Origin: Bacillus bingmayongensis
Lineage (GTDB): Bacteria > Bacillota > Bacilli > Bacillales > Bacillaceae_G
Length of the DNA: 64,000 nucleotides
Assembly: GCF_000299035.1 (NCBI RefSeq)
Contig: NZ_JH921517.1
Coordinates: 361,317-425,316 of the forward strand
Direction of reading: 5' to 3'
The position numbers were made by a program, and so were the translations under genes. Of the stretch, positions 8,623 through 17,203 are shown piece by piece. Under the pieces are notes generated by a model. That model had not been told where the DNA came from, did not search any database, and was given only the letters and a program-made list of their open reading frames with translations. Positions within the stretch are counted from its first letter, which is position 1, and every line of letters starts with the position of its first letter.

Positions 8623-8663
8623 AAAAAACGGTACAAACACTTAAGTGTTTGTACCGTTTTTTT
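8623..8663 (+). terminator. Strong terminator after brxB
   Basis: A perfect palindromic hairpin, ACGGTACAAACACTT with AAGTGTTTGTACCGT, preceded by A residues and followed by seven T residues; it could work in both directions. Confidence 0.93.
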
Positions 8664-9009
8664 GTATCCTGCTAATTTAGAGTGAAACGAGGAAGAGAGG
8701 TAGTAGATGAATCTCCCTTTTGTTAGAAGCTTCACATTATTGAAAGGATATGTAGAAAAATCTCACTTTAATGATTAATAGAATTTGAATTTCTTTATTC
8801 CTAGTTGCATATCATGAAAGAGAATATACATAAAAAACATGTATTATGCAGTATTTTATACATTTTAAATTTATTGAATATGGATTTATAAGAAAATCTA
8901 ATTTATTTTTATTTTAATTATTGCATAAAAATAAAAACGCTGATACAATACAAACATCGAATAAAAATTCCATAAAACTTTTAAATATACATTATTAGGG
9001 GGAAGAAAC
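8664..9009 (+). other. Long intergenic leader of the amino-acid ABC transporter
   Basis: The 345 bp carry no gene I can support. A 23-codon frame (ATG 8707 to TAA at about 8778) has an AGAGAGGTAG before it but looks like chance. The second half is extremely AT-rich and holds the promoter at 8921-8949. I looked for a T-box sequence (AGGGTGG-ACCGCG) and a stem-loop with T tract before artP and found neither, so RNA control is not apparent. Confidence 0.5.
8921..8949 (+). promoter_or_regulatory. SigA-type promoter of the ABC transporter operon
   Basis: TTGCAT (8921-8926), a 17-bp spacer and TACAAT (8944-8949) fit a vegetative promoter about 60 bp before the artP start. Confidence 0.6.
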
Positions 9010-9789
9010 ATGAAGAAGTTATTATCGATTTCATTTGCACTAATTTTAATCGTAAGCATGTTTAGTGCTTGTAGTAAGGGAGAAACAAAAGAAGCAAATA
9101 CTAATAAGAAAGTACTTGTTATGGGTACTTCAGCAGACTATAAACCTTATGAATATGTGGAAGCTTCAAAGAGTGATGAAATTATCGGTTTCGATGTAGA
9201 TATTGCAAAGTATATTGGTAAAGAACTTGGTTATGAAGTGAAAATAAAAGATATGGATTTTGGAGGATTATTAGCATCACTTAGCTCAGGAAAAGTTGAT
9301 TTTGTTATGGCAGGTATGACACCAACTCCAGACCGTAAGAAGAATGCGGATTTTACAGATATTTATTTTGTTGCTAAAAATATGATCGTTTCGAAAAAGG
9401 ATTCTGGTATTAAATCATTACAAGATTTAAAAGATAAAAAAGTAGGGGTACAAACAGGTTCTATTCAAGAAGAAAAAGCAGAGGATTTCAAAAAACAAGT
9501 AGACTTCCAAGCGGAGGGTCGTGACCGTATACCAGAAATCGTTCAAGAAATTCAGGCTGGACGTTTTGATGCTGCTATATTAGAAGATACAGTTGCTAAA
9601 AATTATTTAGATAAAATGAAAGATTTACAAGAAGTTGAAATCAAGGAAGCTCCAGAAGAAGTAGGAGCAGCGATTGCTCTTCCGAAAAATAGTGATAAAA
9701 CAGAGGAATTTAATAAAGTAATTAAAAAAATGCAAGAGAATGGCGAGATGGACAAATTAGTGAAGAAATGGTTTGGCAGCGAGAAATAA
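9010..9789 (+). CDS. artP: Amino-acid ABC transporter substrate-binding lipoprotein
   Basis: This is the extracellular solute receptor of a polar amino-acid importer. The 259-residue precursor has a lipoprotein signal peptide with lipobox SACS (Cys at residue 21), then a family 3 solute-binding domain: GFDVDIAKYIGKELGYEVKIKDMDF and the MAGMTPTPDRKKNADFTDIYF segment are typical. The ATG follows AGGGGGAAGAAAC. The permease and ATPase genes follow at once. Position next to brxB and a YqjA homologue matches B. subtilis yqiXYZ (artPQR), reported to transport arginine, so arginine or another basic residue is the likely substrate; the exact ligand is inferred from synteny. Confidence 0.88.
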   Translation: MKKLLSISFALILIVSMFSACSKGETKEANTNKKVLVMGTSADYKPYEYVEASKSDEIIGFDVDIAKYIGKELGYEVKIKDMDFGGLLASLSSGKVDFVMAGMTPTPDRKKNADFTDIYFVAKNMIVSKKDSGIKSLQDLKDKKVGVQTGSIQEEKAEDFKKQVDFQAEGRDRIPEIVQEIQAGRFDAAILEDTVAKNYLDKMKDLQEVEIKEAPEEVGAAIALPKNSDKTEEFNKVIKKMQENGEMDKLVKKWFGSEK

Positions 9790-9826
9790 GCTGCCTTTCT
9801 ATTTTCTGTGAGAGGAATGACAAAAG

Positions 9827-10486
9827 ATGAACCTAGATTTTTCGGCAATTACTCCGTCGATACCATATATATTAAAGGGCCTAGAAGTTACACTGAAAAT
9901 TGTAGCAGTATCTGCTTTAGTTGGTTTTATATTAGGAACGTTATTAGCGCTTTGCAAAATTGCTAGATTAAGAGTTTTAAATATCGCTGCTGATTTATAT
10001 ACATCGATATTTCGTGGTACACCGCTCGTCTTACAATTAATGATTATTTATTTCGGTGTTCCGCAAATGATTGGATATGATATACCAGCCTTTTTAGCAG
10101 CGGTACTTGCATTTAGTTTAAATTCGGGTGCATATATGTCAGAGGTAATTCGTGCAGGGATTCAAGCAGTTGATAAAGGACAGACAGAAGCTGCGATGGC
10201 ATTAGGTGTTCCATATGGAAAAATGATGAGAAATATTATTTTACCACAAGCATTAAAAAATATATTACCAGCGCTTGTAAATGAATTTGCAACACTTACG
10301 AAAGAATCGGCAGTAGTGACAGTAATTGGTGCGACTGATTTAATGCGTCGCGCCTATATTGTAGGCGGTGAAACGTTTAAATATCTTGAACCACTACTAT
10401 TTGTTGGACTTGTTTACTATATTTTAGTAATTATTCTTACATTTGTCGGGAAAGCAATTGAAGGGAGAATGAAGAAAAGTGATTAA
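9827..10486 (+). CDS. artQ: Amino-acid ABC transporter permease
   Basis: The 219-residue integral membrane subunit forms the import channel. It contains about five membrane segments and the EAA loop that contacts the ATPase ([26 protein letters not shown] as a landmark around residues 121-146, of which EAA---G is the core). It overlaps the ATPase gene by 8 bp, so translation is probably coupled. The frame starts at ATG 9827 after GAGAGGAATGACAAAAG. Paired with the lipoprotein upstream, it makes a homodimeric HisMQ-type permease. Confidence 0.9.
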   Translation: MNLDFSAITPSIPYILKGLEVTLKIVAVSALVGFILGTLLALCKIARLRVLNIAADLYTSIFRGTPLVLQLMIIYFGVPQMIGYDIPAFLAAVLAFSLNSGAYMSEVIRAGIQAVDKGQTEAAMALGVPYGKMMRNIILPQALKNILPALVNEFATLTKESAVVTVIGATDLMRRAYIVGGETFKYLEPLLFVGLVYYILVIILTFVGKAIEGRMKKSD

Positions 10487-11201
10487 AATTGAAAACCTTC
10501 ATAAATCATTTGGACAAAATGAAGTATTAAAAGGAATTACGACAACAATCGAAAAGGGTGAGGTTGTTGCGATTGTTGGCCCGTCTGGGTCCGGAAAATC
10601 AACATTTTTACGTTGTATGAACGTGCTAGAAACACCTACAAGTGGTCATATTTGGATTGGGAATGATGAAGTGACCAATCCGAAAACAAATATTATGAAC
10701 GTTCGTGAAAATGTTGGGATGGTGTTTCAACATTTTCACTTATTCCCTCATATGACAGTATTAGAAAATATTATGTATGCGCCAGTAAATGTAAAAGGGG
10801 TAGCAAAACAAGAAGCAGAGAAAAAAGCGAAAGAACTACTTGAAAAAGTAGGACTGCTAGATAAAAAGGATGCATATCCAAATCGTCTTTCAGGAGGACA
10901 AAAGCAGCGTGTAGCAATTGCTAGAGCTTTAGCAATGGAGCCGGAAGTTATGTTATTTGATGAGCCAACTTCTGCACTTGATCCAGAGATGGTAAAAGAA
11001 GTATTAGAAGTTATGAAATCTTTAGCGACTACTGGAATGACAATGGCGATTGTGACACATGAGATGGGATTTGCGAAAGAAGTAGCTGATCGTGTACTTT
11101 TCTTAGATGGTGGAAAATTAGTTGAAGACACGAACCCAGAGCAGTTTTTTACAGCTCCAACGAGCGAACGGGCACAAGAATTTTTACAAAAAATATTGTA
11201 A
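10479..11201 (+). CDS. artR: Amino-acid ABC transporter ATP-binding protein
   Basis: The 240-residue ATPase drives the importer. All motifs are present: Walker [10 protein letters not shown] (about residues 35-43), Q-loop [16 protein letters not shown] signature [15 protein letters not shown], Walker [14 protein letters not shown] and switch His in [15 protein letters not shown]. The start is a GTG inside the end of artQ (8-bp overlap) after GAAGGGAGAATG. It is the last gene of the three-gene operon, closed by the terminator at 11231. In B. subtilis the orthologue is called artR (yqiZ); artM is also used. Confidence 0.92.
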   Translation: MIKIENLHKSFGQNEVLKGITTTIEKGEVVAIVGPSGSGKSTFLRCMNVLETPTSGHIWIGNDEVTNPKTNIMNVRENVGMVFQHFHLFPHMTVLENIMYAPVNVKGVAKQEAEKKAKELLEKVGLLDKKDAYPNRLSGGQKQRVAIARALAMEPEVMLFDEPTSALDPEMVKEVLEVMKSLATTGMTMAIVTHEMGFAKEVADRVLFLDGGKLVEDTNPEQFFTAPTSERAQEFLQKIL

Positions 11202-11230
11202 CCTGTAAAAGTTACGTGAATAATAAGGTG

Positions 11231-11260
11231 AAAAGGATGACAGCATGTCATCCTTTTTTT
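11231..11260 (+). terminator. Terminator of the art operon
   Basis: AAAAGGATGACA and TGTCATCCTTTT form a 12-bp perfect stem with a 2-nt gap and seven T residues, 30 bp after the ATPase stop. Confidence 0.92.
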
Positions 11261-11301
11261 ATACTTACTGTAAATACGTTTATACATATAGGAGCAATGA
11301 T

Positions 11302-12270
11302 ATGTTTAGAATTGGATATCGTACAGTGAAAACAGCAGTTGGAACAGGGGCAGCGGTTTTTATTGCGCAGCTTTTTGGGTTAGAATTTTATAGTTCTGCA
11401 GGGATCTTAGTTATTTTATGTGTGCAAAATACGAAACGAAAATCACTTCAAGTTTCTTTGCACCGATTTTTAGCTTGTGTATTATCAATGGTATTCTCGT
11501 TTTGTATTTTTGAAACAATCGGTTATACACCCCTTGCGATTAGTTTGTTACTTCTTACTTTTATCCCGACAGCTGTTATGTTTAAAATTCAAGAAGGAAT
11601 TGTAACAAGTTCCGTTATTGTTATGCATTTATATTCATTAAAACATGTTACGTGGTCAGCGATTGGGAATGAAATTGCGATTTTAACAATTGGAATTAGC
11701 GTAGCTTTATTGGTAAATATGTATATGCCAAGTGCGGAAAAGAAATTAAAAGGATATCAGGAAAAAGTAGAATGGAATTTTAAAACGATTTTATTTGAGA
11801 TGGTTGTATATTTACGAAATCGGGATAGTACATGGTCTGGAAAAGAATTAATTGAAACAGAGGACATTTTGAAGCAAGCAAAAGAGTTATCTTTCAAAAA
11901 ACTTGAAAATCAATTTATGCGAGAAGATGATTATTATTATCGATATTTTGATATGCGCATGCAACAATTTGAAATTTTAGAGCGGATTATGCCCCTCGCC
12001 GCTTCACTATCGTGGTCGTATGAGCAGGCAGGTATGATTGCGGAAGTGATTGAAAACGTGGGGAATTCGATTCGGCCTGAAAGTACCGGTCTCATTTCAC
12101 TTAGACAATTACAAGAAATGCGAGAAATTTTTAGAGAAATGCCCCTTCCTGAAACACGTGAAGAATTTGAAATGCGTGCGAAGCTTGTTCAACTTGTTTA
12201 TGAAATGGAGCAATATTTACTCATTAAAAGTCGTTTTAAAGGGAAGGATAATGTGAAAGAACTTATATAA
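11302..12270 (+). CDS. Aromatic-acid exporter (ArAE/FUSC-like) membrane protein, YqjA-like
   Basis: The 322-residue protein has about four to five membrane segments in its first 140 residues and a long charged helical C-terminal part, the layout of the Bacillus ArAE-related family (formerly DUF939) that includes YqjA and YgaE. Substrate is unknown. I chose ATG 11302, 7 nt after AGGAG (11290-11294), giving MFRIGYRTVKTAVGTG, a family-typical N-terminus; the frame is open further upstream to 11245 but that would run through the art terminator. B. subtilis yqjA also follows the art genes. No terminator is evident before the repeat that follows. Confidence 0.85.
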   Translation: MFRIGYRTVKTAVGTGAAVFIAQLFGLEFYSSAGILVILCVQNTKRKSLQVSLHRFLACVLSMVFSFCIFETIGYTPLAISLLLLTFIPTAVMFKIQEGIVTSSVIVMHLYSLKHVTWSAIGNEIAILTIGISVALLVNMYMPSAEKKLKGYQEKVEWNFKTILFEMVVYLRNRDSTWSGKELIETEDILKQAKELSFKKLENQFMREDDYYYRYFDMRMQQFEILERIMPLAASLSWSYEQAGMIAEVIENVGNSIRPESTGLISLRQLQEMREIFREMPLPETREEFEMRAKLVQLVYEMEQYLLIKSRFKGKDNVKELI

Positions 12271-12298
12271 ATCCAAATTTTAAAAACAACATTAAACC

Positions 12299-12460
12299 AT
12301 TCTTTTTAGGTGGGCGAGAGCATCCGGCCATGCATAGAATCGGTCAGTCCCTGTTTTAGTCCCATGCAGTGTGAAAACAAAAAGAGGAAATAAGTGGATA
12401 ATTGTTTTTGTTTTCATAGCCGTAGCTAATATGTCGAAAAATCAAAATGGATTTATATAT
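12299..12460 (+). repeat. Dispersed repeat family A (bcr1-like), copy 2
   Basis: About 160 bp that align end to end with the copies at 6772 and 48158: TTCTTTTTAGGTGGGCGAG at the left, GCATCCGGCCATGCATAGAA, TTTTCATAGCCGTAGCTAATATG, and AATCAAAATGGATTTATATA at the right. Its right end lies only about 4 bp from the AGGAAAGG ribosome site of the L,D-transpeptidase gene, so the element forms that gene's leader. Identification as bcr1 is from memory of the class. Confidence 0.78.
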
Positions 12461-12480
12461 AGAGAGGAAAGGAATGGATT

Positions 12481-13041
12481 ATGTCGTATTTTCTATCCTT
12501 GCTATTATGTTTTTCTCTTTCACCGATTTGGCCTCTTGGAGATAACCCGCGCGCTGGAGATCCATTTATTATTGTAAATAAGCAGACGAACAAGCTTGCT
12601 TACATTAATGATGGTAAAATCCAAAAAGTCTTTCCTGTAGCGACAGGAAAAACAAACGCATTAACGCCAGAGGGGACATTTGATGTTGTAATGAAAGCAA
12701 AAAATCCTTATTATATTGCGAAGAATATCCCTGGTGGATCACCAAAAAATCCCCTTGGATCTAGATGGATTGGGTTTAACGCGCGAGGTACGGATGGAAG
12801 CAAATATGGTATTCACGGCACAAATCAGCCAAGCTCAATTGGAAAATATATTTCACAAGGGTGTATTCGGATGAAAAAACAAGATGTGGAATATTTATTT
12901 GATCGCATTCCGATTGGAACAAAGGTGTCGATTGTGAAATCCAAAAAAACGTTCCAGCAACTTGCAAAAGAAAAAGGGGCTATTGCTTATGAAAAGGTCA
13001 ACCTACAAGTTGGCTTTTTCTTTTCTTCTAAGTTGTCTTGA
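12481..13041 (+). CDS. L,D-transpeptidase (YkuD domain), secreted
   Basis: YkuD enzymes form 3-3 crosslinks or attach proteins to peptidoglycan using a catalytic Cys. The 186-residue protein has an N-terminal hydrophobic signal segment (about residues 3-18) and the complete YkuD signature HGTN...S.GCIRM (Cys about residue 128). The ATG follows AGAGAGGAAAGG at the edge of repeat A. The last ~17 codons read through an imperfect terminator-like hairpin (12992-13018), so the C-terminal tail VNLQVGFFFSSKLS may be a later extension past an ancestral stop. No LysM domain is visible. Function in cell wall or spore cortex/coat cannot be told from sequence. Confidence 0.88.
   Translation: MSYFLSLLLCFSLSPIWPLGDNPRAGDPFIIVNKQTNKLAYINDGKIQKVFPVATGKTNALTPEGTFDVVMKAKNPYYIAKNIPGGSPKNPLGSRWIGFNARGTDGSKYGIHGTNQPSSIGKYISQGCIRMKKQDVEYLFDRIPIGTKVSIVKSKKTFQQLAKEKGAIAYEKVNLQVGFFFSSKLS
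12992..13030 (+). terminator. Imperfect terminator overlapping the L,D-transpeptidase 3' end
   Basis: AAAAG-GT-CAAC pairs with GTTG-G-CTTTT around a 6-nt loop and is followed by a T/C-rich tract. It lies inside the coding frame. Confidence 0.5.
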
Positions 13042-13104
13042 CATGTGTACATAACCATGCGTTAATGAGAATATACAAAGATAATAGGAAAAGGAGTTGC
13101 TTGT

Positions 13105-13344
13105 ATGTATTTGAATGCAAGGTTTTCTTATATGCAATTTTGTATTGGTTTTCTATTCGTTGTTACCTTCATATTGGCAACTTTTAATATATGTTCTTTT
13201 CTCATATCAATTGTATTTATGGCACTTCTGAATGTAACCTTTGTTATAGGAGCGTTTCAGCAGAAACATTATACTAGCTTTGTTATGGCCCTTGTGATGG
13301 CTTTTTCATTTAGTATCGTAGCGATTGTACTAATAATAAAATAA
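13105..13344 (+). CDS. Small membrane protein of unknown function
   Basis: I do not recognise this 79-residue protein. It is almost wholly hydrophobic, with about two to three membrane segments (roughly residues 11-31, 32-49 and 56-78) and few charges (QQKHY turn). The ATG lies 9 nt after AAAAGGAG, and a clear terminator follows at 13381, so it is a plausible single-gene unit. Codon use resembles its neighbours. Confidence 0.65.
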   Translation: MYLNARFSYMQFCIGFLFVVTFILATFNICSFLISIVFMALLNVTFVIGAFQQKHYTSFVMALVMAFSFSIVAIVLIIK

Positions 13345-13380
13345 AATACATATCATTTATTAAAATGAATGTGATTGAGT

Positions 13381-13424
13381 AGGCTGTTTATTTTCTATTC
13401 AGGAGAATAAACAGCCTGTTTATA
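13381..13424 (+). terminator. Terminator after the small membrane protein gene
   Basis: AGGCTGTTTATT and AATAAACAGCCT form a 12-bp perfect stem, loop 13 nt, followed by GTTTATAT. Confidence 0.75.
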
Positions 13425-13437
13425 TATACGTAGGAAA

Positions 13438-13467
13438 TAAAAAAAGACGAGCACGTCGTCCTTTTTA
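13438..13467 (-). terminator. Terminator of prli42 (minus strand)
   Basis: On the minus strand AAAAAGGACGA pairs with TCGTCTTTTT across CGTGC and runs into T residues right after the prli42 stop codon. Confidence 0.75.
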
Positions 13468-13557
13468 CCAAAACATACTTGCTCCAGCAAGCAATGTTGT
13501 TACAAGCATTGAAATTAGCATAACGTATATCATAACTTTTTGTGCTTTTTTATTCAT
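13465..13557 (-). CDS. prli42: Stressosome-associated protein Prli42 (30 residues)
   Basis: A 30-residue frame starting MNKKAQKVMIYVMLISMLV has a short basic cytoplasmic N-terminus and one transmembrane helix ending in ASMFW, the architecture of Prli42, the miniprotein that tethers the stressosome to the membrane in Listeria and is conserved in Firmicutes. The start is strongly supported: AAGGAGG stands 6 nt before the ATG on the minus strand and a terminator follows the stop. The frame is open upstream but without another ribosome site. Its job in anchoring RsbR-type stressosomes in this organism is inferred from the family. Confidence 0.8.
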   Translation of the reverse strand: MNKKAQKVMIYVMLISMLVTTLLAGASMFW

Positions 13558-13757
13558 ACTGTGCCTCCTTGCAATCATTACAACTTTATTGTAACGAGAA
13601 ACGAAAGTATGGACAAGGGGAAGGTAAGGACAAAATTCGAGAAGTGTATATAAAATATAACAGGAAAATTCAAAATACATAGAGAATATAAAAGGATGGA
13701 CACAAGTTTTTTCGGTGCCTTTTTTTAAAGTTTTGCAAGCTGAAGAATGGAGATACG

Positions 13758-14303
13758 ATGATGAAAATATATGAAACAGAGCGTTTGCAATTAAGAGAAA
13801 TTGACGAGTCGTATGCAGAGCAAGTTCTTCAATATTACGACAAAAATCGTGAGTTTTTAAAGGCGTGGGAAGAATATCGACCAGATGATTTTTTTACACT
13901 GGACTATCAAAAGAAACGATTGCAAAAAGATAGAAAAGAGTTTAAGGAAGGAAAAATTATTCGATTATGGATTTTTAAGAAAGGCGATAATAAGAATATT
14001 ATTGGGTGTATTTCTTTCAATTTAATCGTGAGGGGTATTTATCAATCTTGCGTTTTAGGTTACAAATTAGATAAAGATGAATTGAATAAAGGATATACGA
14101 CAGAAGCGCTTAGAAAAGCAATTGATGTCGCTTTTCAAGAATTTCACTTACACCGCATTGAAGCTCCCATTATGCCTCGTAATTTAGCATCTATTCAAGT
14201 TGTAACGAAGATTGGATTTCAATATGAAGGGGTGTCCCGGAAAATGTTAATGGTGAATGGGATTTGGGAAGATCATATGCGCTGGGTCCTTTTAAATGAG
14301 TAG
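13758..14303 (+). CDS. GNAT N-acetyltransferase (RimJ/RimL type)
   Basis: The 181-residue protein is a one-domain acetyl-CoA-dependent acetyltransferase of the ribosomal-protein-alanine group: N-terminal ETERLQLREI, GCISFNLIVRG, the acetyl-CoA loop region LDKDELNKGYTTEALRKAI, and HRIEAPIMPRNLASIQVVTKIGFQYEG. The target is unknown; close Bacillus relatives include ribosomal and stress-related acetyltransferases. Two adjacent ATG codons (13758 and 13761) follow GAATGGAGATACG; either may be used. It is a single gene with its own terminator. Confidence 0.83.
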   Translation: MMKIYETERLQLREIDESYAEQVLQYYDKNREFLKAWEEYRPDDFFTLDYQKKRLQKDRKEFKEGKIIRLWIFKKGDNKNIIGCISFNLIVRGIYQSCVLGYKLDKDELNKGYTTEALRKAIDVAFQEFHLHRIEAPIMPRNLASIQVVTKIGFQYEGVSRKMLMVNGIWEDHMRWVLLNE

Positions 14304-14308
14304 AAGAA

Positions 14309-14347
14309 AGCAGATGGTTATCTAGATGTGTGAACCATCTGTTTTTT
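14309..14347 (+). terminator. Terminator after the GNAT gene
   Basis: CAGATGGTT and AACCATCTG form a 9-bp stem followed by TTTTTT. Confidence 0.82.
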
Positions 14348-14429
14348 ATCTTGTCTTTCGAAACTTTTGCGAAATTCTGTTATAATTAACAATGTTACAT
14401 ACATAATGCAATGCAGGAGGCGCATTTTC

Positions 14430-15548
14430 ATGATTAATCAAGAACGTTTAGTAAATGAATTTATGGAACTTGTTCAAGTAGATTCTGAAACAAAATATGA
14501 AGCAGAAATTTGTAAAGTGTTAACAGAGAAATTTACTGCTTTAGGTGTTGAAGTATTTGAAGATGACACAATGGGTGTAACTGGACATGGAGCAGGTAAC
14601 TTAATTTGTACTTTACCAGCAACGAAAGAAGGAGTAGAGACAATTTATTTCACTTCTCATATGGATACAGTAGTTCCTGGTAAAGGAATTAAACCTTCTA
14701 TTAAAGATGGTTATATCGTATCAGATGGTACTACAATTTTAGGATCAGACGATAAAGCTGGATTAGCATCTATGTTTGAAGCAATCCGCGTTTTAAAAGA
14801 AAAAAATATCCCTCATGGGAAAATTGAATTTATTATTACAGTTGGTGAAGAATCAGGTCTTGTTGGTGCGAAAGCATTAGACCGTGAACGTATTACAGCA
14901 AAATATGGTTATGCATTAGATAGCGATGGAAAAGTGGGCGAAATTGTAGTTGCAGCACCAACGCAAGCAAAAGTAAATGCGATTATTCGCGGAAAAACAG
15001 CTCACGCTGGTGTAGCACCTGAAAAAGGTATATCTGCAATTACAATCGCAGCAAAAGCAATTGCAAAAATGCCACTTGGTCGTATTGATTCTGAAACAAC
15101 TGCAAATATCGGTCGTTTCGAAGGTGGTACACAAACAAATATCGTTTGTGACCATGTACAAATCTTTGCGGAGGCTCGTTCTTTAGTAAATGAAAAAATG
15201 CAAGAACAAGTTGCAAAAATGAAAGAAGCATTTGAAACAACTGCAAAAGAAATGGGCGGTCAAGCAGATGTTGAAGTAAAAGTTATGTACCCGGGATTTA
15301 AATTTGCTGATGGTGATCATGTTGTAGAAGTTGCAAAACGTGCTGCTGAGAAAATTGGTCGTACGCCTTCTCTTCACCAAAGTGGTGGCGGAAGTGACGC
15401 AAACGTAATTGCTGGACATGGTATTCCAACAGTAAACTTAGCAGTCGGTTATGAAGAAATTCATACAACAAATGAGAAGATTCCTGTTGAAGAATTAGCC
15501 AAAACAGCTGAACTAGTTGTGGCAATTATTGAAGAAGTAGCGAAATAA
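14430..15548 (+). CDS. M20 family metallopeptidase, peptidase T-like (YqjE type)
   Basis: This 372-residue zinc exopeptidase of the PepT-like subgroup probably trims small peptides in the cytoplasm. Metal ligands and catalytic residues are visible: SHMDTV (His and Asp), GSDDKAG (bridging Asp), GEESGLVG (general base Glu and ligand), LDSDG, and HQSGGGSDANV near the end; the lid/dimerisation domain starts near HAGVAPEKGISA. I chose ATG 14430, 9 nt after AGGAGG (14415-14420); an upstream in-frame start at 14367 would run across the promoter (TATAAT at 14381). It ends at a strong bidirectional terminator. Confidence 0.88.
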   Translation: MINQERLVNEFMELVQVDSETKYEAEICKVLTEKFTALGVEVFEDDTMGVTGHGAGNLICTLPATKEGVETIYFTSHMDTVVPGKGIKPSIKDGYIVSDGTTILGSDDKAGLASMFEAIRVLKEKNIPHGKIEFIITVGEESGLVGAKALDRERITAKYGYALDSDGKVGEIVVAAPTQAKVNAIIRGKTAHAGVAPEKGISAITIAAKAIAKMPLGRIDSETTANIGRFEGGTQTNIVCDHVQIFAEARSLVNEKMQEQVAKMKEAFETTAKEMGGQADVEVKVMYPGFKFADGDHVVEVAKRAAEKIGRTPSLHQSGGGSDANVIAGHGIPTVNLAVGYEEIHTTNEKIPVEELAKTAELVVAIIEEVAK

Positions 15549-15561
15549 TTGTAAGTTAAAT

Positions 15562-15606
15562 AAAAAAGAACGTGTAAACTATAATGGGTTTACACGTTCT
15601 TTTTTA
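15562..15606. terminator. Bidirectional terminator between convergent genes
   Basis: AAAAAAGAACGTGTAAAC and GTTTACACGTTCTTTTTT form an 18-bp perfect stem with an 8-nt loop; it can serve the peptidase gene (plus) and the small membrane-protein gene (minus). Confidence 0.93.
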
Positions 15607-15807
15607 TTTAGATTCAATTGCTTTCACGAGGCGAATGAGCCAATATAAAAAAATCCATGGGAGTATATATGTTGTTGCGACGCGCACTATGTGAGGGAGA
15701 AGTGCAAAGGTAATATTAATATTAAAAATTGGAAATAACAAATAATTAATAGCAATGATTAATATAATAACGAGGAATGTGTAATTGAGTTTACTATGGT
15801 TTTTCAT
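15604..15807 (-). CDS. Small two-TM membrane protein of unknown function
   Basis: I do not recognise this 67-residue protein. It has two hydrophobic segments (about residues 10-29 and 45-60) with a short linker and a basic end. I chose the ATG at 15807, which follows AAAGGATTGGTG on the minus strand, over an ATG at 15837 without a ribosome site. It shares the terminator at 15562 with the convergent peptidase gene. A comparably placed small gene (yqzJ) exists in B. subtilis, but I cannot confirm homology. Confidence 0.62.
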   Translation of the reverse strand: MKNHSKLNYTFLVIILIIAINYLLFPIFNINITFALLPHIVRVATTYILPWIFLYWLIRLVKAIESK

Positions 15808-15964
15808 AATCACCAATCCTTTTACAAAATTATCCATCGTTAATATAAGTATATCAAAAATATGATAGGAAAGAACATGGTTTTTGTAATTGAAAAGCTC
15901 CACTGTTTTTATTGAATTTGATATAATGAAACGAAGAACAAATGTTCTTTTGGAGGTGAGAAGT

Positions 15965-17203
15965 TTGAGAGAAATGTATCCAAAAAATGGGCGTGTTATC
16001 TTGCATGTTGATATGAATTGTTTTTTTGCATCAGTTGAAATTGCACATGATCCGTCCTTAAAAGGAAAGCCATTAGCAGTTGCAGGAAATGAAAAAGAGC
16101 GAAAAGGAATCATTGTAACATGCAGTTATGAAGCAAGGGAACACGGAGTACGAACAACAATGCCACTTTGGGAAGCAAAACGGTTATGCCCAGAATTAAT
16201 TGTGAAGCATCCGAATTTTAAATTATATCGCGAGGCATCATTCGAGATGTTTCAAATTCTGTCACGCTTTACTGAAAAGATACAGCCGGTTTCTATAGAT
16301 GAAGGTTATTTGGATATAACAGATTGTTATGAATTAGGTTCGCCTCTTGAGATTGCTAAGATGATTCAGCAAGCATTATTAACAGAATTACAGCTGCCAT
16401 GCAGCATTGGAATAGCTCCTAATCTTTTTCTCGCGAAGACTGCGTCAGATATGAAAAAGCCACTCGGTATTACCGTGTTTCGGAAACGAGATATTCAGGA
16501 ATTACTTTGGCCACGTCCTGTTGAAGCGATGCATGGAATTGGTCAGAAAACAGCAGAAAAATTAAAAGAAATTCATATACATACAATTGGGCAGTTAGCA
16601 AATGGAGAAGAGCATGTAATTCGTGCTAAAATAGGGAAGCATGGCGTAGATTTACAAAAACGGGCAAAAGGTATGGACGATAGAGAAGTCGATCCAAATC
16701 AAATGGGACAACACAAAAGTATTGGAAATTCGGCAACATTTTCAAAAGATATGGATGAAGAGAAGGAATTGCTCGATATGTTAGAGCGCTTATCGAAATC
16801 AGTTAGTAAAAGGCTACAAAAGCGGACCCTTGTCACCTATAATATTCAAGTTATGATTAAATATCATGATCGGCGTACAATAACGCGGAGTAAACAATTG
16901 AAAAATGCAATTTGGGAAGAACGTGATATCTTTCAAGCTGCTTCACGTTTATGGAAGCATCATTGGGATGGCGATCCGATTCGGTTGCTTGGTGTTACAG
17001 CTACGGAACTAGAATGGAAGACAGAATCAATTAAACAACTAGATTTATTTTCATTTGAAGAAGATGCGAAAGAAGAGCCACTATTAGCTGTCATTGACCA
17101 GATTAATGATAAATATGGTACTCCTATTTTACAAAAAGGAAGTCAGCTGTTTCGAAAGCAGGAGAAATCATTTCAGCAAAAGTTGCAGAATAAATTTATG
17201 TAA
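15965..17203 (+). CDS. dinB: DNA polymerase IV (Y-family, DinB)
   Basis: This is an error-prone translesion polymerase. The 412 residues contain the palm metal motif HVDMNCFFASVE near the N-terminus, the second acidic motif SIDEGYLD, the helix-hairpin-helix thumb MHGIGQKTAEKL and the little-finger domain to about residue 360. The extreme C-terminus is basic (FRKQEKSFQQKLQNKF) and QLDLFSFEE resembles a beta-clamp-binding peptide. I chose the TTG at 15965, 8 nt after GGAGG, over ATG 15974 (17 nt away). It corresponds in place to B. subtilis yqjH. No LexA box was recognised upstream. Confidence 0.93.
   Translation: MREMYPKNGRVILHVDMNCFFASVEIAHDPSLKGKPLAVAGNEKERKGIIVTCSYEAREHGVRTTMPLWEAKRLCPELIVKHPNFKLYREASFEMFQILSRFTEKIQPVSIDEGYLDITDCYELGSPLEIAKMIQQALLTELQLPCSIGIAPNLFLAKTASDMKKPLGITVFRKRDIQELLWPRPVEAMHGIGQKTAEKLKEIHIHTIGQLANGEEHVIRAKIGKHGVDLQKRAKGMDDREVDPNQMGQHKSIGNSATFSKDMDEEKELLDMLERLSKSVSKRLQKRTLVTYNIQVMIKYHDRRTITRSKQLKNAIWEERDIFQAASRLWKHHWDGDPIRLLGVTATELEWKTESIKQLDLFSFEEDAKEEPLLAVIDQINDKYGTPILQKGSQLFRKQEKSFQQKLQNKFM

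Noticed and set aside
8707-8778. 23-codon frame with a purine-rich sequence before it
   Set aside because: Too short and without any recognisable feature to separate it from chance.
8664-9009. T-box or other riboswitch before the amino-acid ABC transporter
   Set aside because: No T-box sequence and no terminator hairpin close to the start; only a SigA-type promoter is visible.
12371-12577. 68-codon frame across repeat A and the L,D-transpeptidase start
   Set aside because: It overlaps the repeat and reads the transpeptidase start in the wrong frame; no ribosome site.
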